Assembly (NCBI GenBank): GCA_032164295.1
Contig: JAJHTX010000002.1
Location: 3,410,001-3,474,000 of the forward strand
DNA length: 64,000 nucleotides
Origin: Inonotus obliquus
Taxonomy: Eukaryota; Basidiomycota; Agaricomycetes; Hymenochaetales; Hymenochaetaceae
Reading direction: 5' to 3'
The translations under genes were made by a program, and so were the position numbers. The notes beneath the pieces were generated by a model. The model was given only the letters and a program-made list of their open reading frames with translations, made no database searches and had not been told where the DNA came from. This document shows, piece after piece, positions 59,643-64,000 of this stretch (position 1 is its first letter; every line of letters begins with the position of its first letter).

Positions 59643-62463
59643 TCACTTCTTCTTCTTCGCATCTCTCAAGCTAAGCACAAGCAAGTCTTCATCCTCAATA
59701 TTATAACTCGCCAATGTATTTGCATTCGTCAACGGTTTCCCATTAAACGAAAGCATAATCCGTGAAAGCGGCATACTACTCCCCATGGTCCGAACGAGTT
59801 GGTCGCGTAAGGTTGTGACGAGGTAAGTAACAGGAATTTCAGGAAGGTTAACGATGGTCCCATCAAGTTTCCATTCGGGCTTGCTTGGGTCAACGGGGAG
59901 TTGGATTTGAATTGATATCGGGTGCTATACGTGAAAGAAAATTAGTCTGATGATCGTGTAGAATAGTGAAAGGAAGAAGAGTACGAACGGGATGTAAATC
60001 GATCCAATTCTGCTCAGGATAGTATTGTCCACCAGGTAACCTTGCAATCTTCTGCTTCTTCGCGGGTGGGATACCATCACTTAATCCCTCAATTCCCTCC
60101 ATTTGATCTGCGGACCGGACCATACCCAATTGTGGCGTGGAACCAGGCATAGGAATAGCACTGGGTATGGGTGGAGTAGCACCGAGAGGCGGTATAAGAC
60201 GTGAGGGATGTATACCAGGTGGTGATGCGGCCATTCCGGCCGGATGAGGTATACCTGGTTGCATTGCAGAACCATGAGGTGGTGGAGGTTGGTACCCAAA
60301 TGGCTGGGGTGAATCGAGACCCTGGTAATGCAAGGGTGGAAGCATGACGGGTGTAGGCTGAGATTGTGGAGCTTGTCCACCTGGCGTTGCATACATCGTC
60401 GCGGGTTGTGGACCTGCGGAGACGGTTGCGGCTGCGAAGGCTGGGTCTGAGACGGGGTGTGCTGGTTGCCGAGGAGGTGCGGGGAGTGATGATGGTGGGG
60501 CAGGCAACGAGTGAACGCCCGGACCAGCTGCAGGGCCAATGCCTGGTCCTTGTGTCTCGACACTGGACAAAAGTGAGTCTGTTAGTCAGATATACTCTTA
60601 TTAGAACAAGAAGGAGAGGGCTTACTCTGCCAACCCCTTTGCGCGATGAATAGCAGCAATCTGTTCTTCGAAGTTGACATTCGACTGATACTTGTCGAGT
60701 GTTCGATCCTTCGAAGCCGTATGTCCATCCCAAACATTCCTCTCCCTCTCCTTTCGGCGTCTCGATTCATCCTCTTCTTCCCTCTTGCGCTTCTCTTCGT
60801 CTATCTCCGTTCCAAAGATGTCCACGCGAGCGCGAGCGAGGCTTCGAAGTGAGGACTCCACGTTCGCACCGCGCTGCAATTCGTTTGCTTGTGCGCGACG
60901 TGCTTCAATGGCATCTCGTTGCGACTTCCAGCGAGGGTCCAGGAGCTCTATACGCATGTGCTCTTGCAGCTCGTCAACGGGGACTTGTTGGCCACAAACA
61001 GAACATGTAGTCATTGCAACCTTTTGTCCCTTTGCACCCACTGCGGAATAGTATCAATAAGCAAGAATCATCAAACGAAAGAGAAGTACCCAAACTCACA
61101 TTTTGGCACGTAGTCTGTACGAATCTTGATAGGCCCTGATGCGTCCATTGAAGTCGCCTGGATCGCTCTCGCTCTCTCTATCTCCCGTTGCCTTTCTTCC
61201 TCGTCCCTCCTCTTCCGCTCCTTCACTTCCTCATCTTCATCCTCACTGACATCCATAGTGCCATCAGGCTCAACAGCGCCATTCGCCTGAGCAGCCTCCT
61301 CTTCAGCAGCTTGGCGGGCCCGAGCTGCTTCCACTTCATCGACAGTGTCCTCCATGATCATAGCAGCCATCTTCTTCTGCGCCAGCGTTTGACTGATCAT
61401 CTCGTTTACAGTCATGGGTGGCGGTAACTCTGATGTTGCATCCATCGCTGTGAATTCAATTGTTTGTACGATGGCATAGTCGTGCCAGTCAATCTCGGCA
61501 AATGCAACTGTAAAACAGAAGTCGTAGAAGTCGAGTAACAGAGTTACAGGGAGCTCTTACCTCGTTCCGCACTTTTGTCATCCTGCTTCCTCCTCTCCTT
61601 TTCTTGTTTCAATCTTTCCCATTCAGCGTGTTGCTTTGAGATTTCCAGCATTTTCCATCGTGCACCTTCCTCAGTCCCTCGCTTCAGCTTCTCCAGCATC
61701 TCCTTCGGCGGTAACAAGATCTTCGAGTACTGCTCCACAAGAGAGTTAAAGTAGCCGAATAAAGAATGCGTCGGGTGCAAGAACTCGAACTCGTAGTTCC
61801 GAGATTCTCGTGCAGCAAGTTTGGACAAAAACGACCTCCCTCGTCGGGCCGTGAAAAGTGCAGTTAACTTGATGACGTCCCTAACAAAACACATTATAAG
61901 AGAAAGCAAAAAGAATCTGGCCTTCTTACTCACAAGTCAACCGCATTCACGGGCGGCGAGTCAAGAATGAAATCAGGCGGAAGTGGTTCTAGAGGAACAA
62001 TTCCACCCTTCGGCTTCTCCTCGACAGGTTTCTCAACTTTAATCTTTTCCACAGCCGCGGGTGCTTCATCCTCTTCCCCATGTGAAACTCTTGTTAATTT
62101 ATGTTGGTAGTAAGCATGGTACGGATCAGCAGGATTGAGGAAGGAGAATTTGGGGTCGTTGCGCTGTCCTTCGCGGACTTTGTCCTCGAATTGAATGGGA
62201 TTTGCAGAACGAGCGATGAAGGTCGCTGTGCGGTCGACGATGGCTATTGGTAGTATGGGGAATGCAGCAAGGTCAGAGAAGGGAGCTAAGGAAGATGAAA
62301 CTTGAAGTTAGTGCTCACTTTTGATTTCTTTGGGAGGGAGAATGAGCCCTGTTGCGAACCTCGATTGCGGCTCTGCATCGCCGTTCATTTCCACGTCACC
62401 ATTCTCGGTATGGCCGTTTGCAGCACCATTGGATGTAGCTGCCAATACCTCTGCAGCGCTCAT
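59643..62463 (-). CDS. SF3A1: Splicing factor 3A subunit 1 (SF3A1/Prp21)
   Basis: A U2 snRNP component needed for A-complex formation. The ATG at 62463 starts MSAAEVLAATSNGAANGHTE. The first SURP domain is at FIARSANPIQFEDKVREGQR with FSFLNPADPYHAYYQHKL (about 62210-62090). The second SURP is LTALFTARRGRSFLSKLAAR then YEFEFLHPTHSLFGYFNSLV (about 61870-61740). Next is the SF3A3-binding and charged region with DWHDYAIVQTIEF and a long helical segment, and a CxxC stretch (CSVCGQQVPVDELQEHMRIE). A Pro/Gly-rich linker follows. The C-terminal ubiquitin-like domain includes MPLSRIMLSFNGKPLTNANT and ends LSLRDAKKKK with TGA at 59643-59645. Several short introns. It is divergent from mL60 with 148 bp between starts. 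Confidence 0.96.
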
Positions 62464-62611
62464 TATTGGATCAATATATGCTGGAGGAAGATGTTCAATG
62501 AAGGAGTCACAGACGCTTGAGTACGCGACGCAGAGAGTTCGATTATGTCATCCTTTCCTTCTTCTAATAATGGATCGACGTTCTGCTCTTGCCTGTAGTC
62601 ATTCTTCAACA
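62464..62611. promoter_or_regulatory. Divergent promoter region, SF3A1 / mL60
   Basis: 148 bp separates the two start codons. This is presumably a compact bidirectional promoter. No specific element was identified. Confidence 0.6.
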
Positions 62612-63097
62612 ATGTTTGGCCCATTTCGACCATCACACATTAGCCAAAGCGGACTGTTATGGTGCTTATTTCATGCTACGCGTGTCTTATGAGACGGATC
62701 CAACCTTTTTTTTTTCAGGAAGACACCGTGGAAATTATCCGTGACGCGCAAGGCGAACCAGCGCAAACGGTTAAAACAGGTTGATCAAGTCATTGAGACC
62801 GTACGTGCTAGCGGTGTACAGTGTTCAGCTCTGGTGAGATGAACGCTTTTTTGTGATTATAACTCGTATCTGCAGCTAATCTATGAATTCCAGGATAAAG
62901 CCCTCGAGTTACCCAAGGAGCATGAGATGCCTGCGCGAGACAAGTACACAACTTTTTCAGCTTGGACTAGAGGGTATCGGAAGGGGATACACAAAGTACC
63001 GAAATTCACTCGGGTATGTGCCCAGCTCTTCCATAGCCAGGCTGAAGTTCATCAGGAATTGTAGCTCACATTGCGGACGAACCCAAAGGGTTTCTGA
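62612..63097 (+). CDS. MRPL31: Mitochondrial large-ribosomal-subunit protein mL60 (MRPL31)
   Basis: A small basic protein of the fungal mitoribosome. The ATG at 62612 gives MFGPFRPSHISQSGLL. The exon ends TTATG before GTGCTT. The next exon after a T9-CAG acceptor (62709-62720) restores W-KTPWKLSVTRKANQRKRLK. Then comes VIETVRASGVQCSAL, an intron, then DKALELPKEHEMPARDKYTT and GYRKGIHKVPKFTR. A last exon, LTLRTNPKGF, ends at 63097. These blocks match the fungal MRPL31 family throughout. It is convergent with CMS1 (about 130 bp). Confidence 0.95.
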
Positions 63098-63226
63098 TCT
63101 ATCTTTCCTGTCCATGATACCGCTACAAAGTTGTTGTCTACTACGCAAGCAGACATACATTAATGACAAACGACTAGAGGCACATATTAAAGCACACCCG
63201 CGAAAATGAAGAAAGCCGAATCCGAG

Positions 63227-64000
63227 TCAAAACAGAACAATTTGAACCCTTCCTCTCTGGGTTGCTTGTCGTACGGATTCTGCACCGAGGACACTTCTGA
63301 AGATCTCATCTCTTGTTTCTGGGATATCAAGCAAGGATCGCTTTTTCGCATCTCGATAGGATACGTCGAGGATGATATGTGTCAAGGCGGATACTAATAA
63401 AGCGTCTAACGAAGAACAATCAGTCGTCATATTGACTGGAATGATCCTCCCCAAAACACACCGGTTTCACACAGTAACTTGCCGATCCGTCCTGGGGTTC
63501 CAACAGCTGCAGAGAAAGGCATAAGCGCGTTCGATCCTCTTTGCAACTCTGAGATATAGTCCTACCGGAACCAATCTTTGCTCGCTTGAGATACGCCACA
63601 TGTTCCTCAAGCTTGAAATGTCGAGCAAAGAGCTTCGCAACATCTCCGCCTTTCTCGCCCCGGAGCGTCTTAGATCTTAGCACTCTGGTGGCATCTGCCA
63701 CGCGTAAAGCCGCGCCAGCAATGAAAAGGAGAGTCGGTGAACCATTATCTTTCGACCTCTGGCCAAGACGTGTCTTGAGGGCTGGAACCACTGTTAAGAC
63801 ACAATGGAATTTGTGAGCGAAGATCAAGATCGTGGTAGATGACTCACTTTTCGCGATGAAGTCGGGGAGCTGGTCAAGTGTTCGAGGAGTCGCCCATGCA
63901 GAAGTATCGGCAAAAGCATTCTCTGTATGCCATTAGAACTGACTTGAAACTAGAGTAGAACAATAAAATACATACCCGGTATTCGTAAATCATCAAGCTC
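63227..64000 (-). CDS. CMS1: CMS1-type 90S pre-ribosome protein, 3' part
   Basis: A nucleolar DEAD-box-like protein associated with the U3-containing 90S pre-ribosome. The 5' part is beyond the window. The visible exons give ELDDLRIPENAFADTSAW, then VPALKTRLGQRSKDNGSPTL, LFIAGAALRVADATRVLRS and KGGDVAKLFARHFKLEEHVA. After an intron ending CTCTGCAG (near 63519) comes AVGTPGRIGKLLCET, the helicase-like motif. After a second intron ending TTCGTTAG (near 63411) comes LTHIILDVSYRDAKKRSLLD, then IPETRDEIFRSVL and a C-terminal VQIVLF. The stop is TGA at 63227-63229. The joins are supported by splice signals and conserved motifs. Convergent with mL60. Confidence 0.9.

Noticed and set aside
1..64000. 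CRISPR arrays, phage genes, bacterial operons, secondary-metabolite clusters or intact transposons
   Set aside because: None was seen. The repeats present are simple microsatellites or coding repeats, and the single O-methyltransferase has no biosynthetic partners nearby.

Overview
The window is nuclear DNA from a filamentous fungus, most likely an Agaricomycete-type basidiomycete. The genes are cut by many short GT-AG introns (mostly about 45-80 nt), sit on both strands at close spacing, and encode conserved eukaryotic housekeeping proteins; nothing bacterial, viral or plasmid-like was recognised. Gene ends below come from start and stop codons read directly. Exon joins were checked by hand only where stated. 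All functions rest on recognised family motifs, with no database search.

Layout. 0-11.3 kb: 3' part of the exportin CRM1, a small putative N-myristoylated protein, an O-methyltransferase, the APC/C subunit APC5, and the ribosome-assembly factor NOC3 divergent from APC5. 11.3-18.6 kb: a 7.3-kb convergent gap with no recognisable gene. 18.6-23.5 kb: a TEA/ATTS-domain transcription factor divergent from the ESCRT-I subunit VPS23/TSG101. 23.5-30.0 kb: a second large convergent gap. 30.0-38.2 kb: an inner-nuclear-membrane HEH/MAN1 protein, a secreted GPI-type cupredoxin with a tandem-repeat stalk, and an Mso1-like protein. 38.7-41.5 kb: a sulfide:quinone oxidoreductase (SQR) followed at once by a decayed partial tandem copy of itself. 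41.8-50.9 kb: a ThrE/Prm10-type membrane protein, a Ser-rich protein of unknown role, a microsatellite-rich gap, and a tail-anchored UBE2J-type E2 enzyme. 51.4-64 kb: mitoribosomal mS37, a Nepro-like nucleolar protein, a beta-adaptin, a second SQR in inverted orientation, splicing factor SF3A1, mitoribosomal mL60 and the 3' part of CMS1.

How the genes relate. Most are independent housekeeping genes. Themes that recur are ribosome assembly and RNA processing (NOC3, Nepro-like, CMS1, SF3A1), mitochondrial function (mS37, mL60, two SQRs), trafficking and ER/nuclear membrane (VPS23, beta-adaptin, Mso1-like, UBE2J-like E2, HEH) and nuclear transport/cell cycle (CRM1, APC5). Six head-to-head pairs share short intergenic regions, the tightest leaving 25 bp between predicted start codons.

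No convincing undescribed multi-gene system was found. The most interesting items are the SQR family (two intact copies plus a tandem relic, with an 8-nt microexon conserved in both intact copies), a 22-nt microexon carrying the catalytic cysteine of the E2 gene, the near-zero bidirectional promoter, the repeat-stalk cupredoxin and the two large gene-free convergent gaps.
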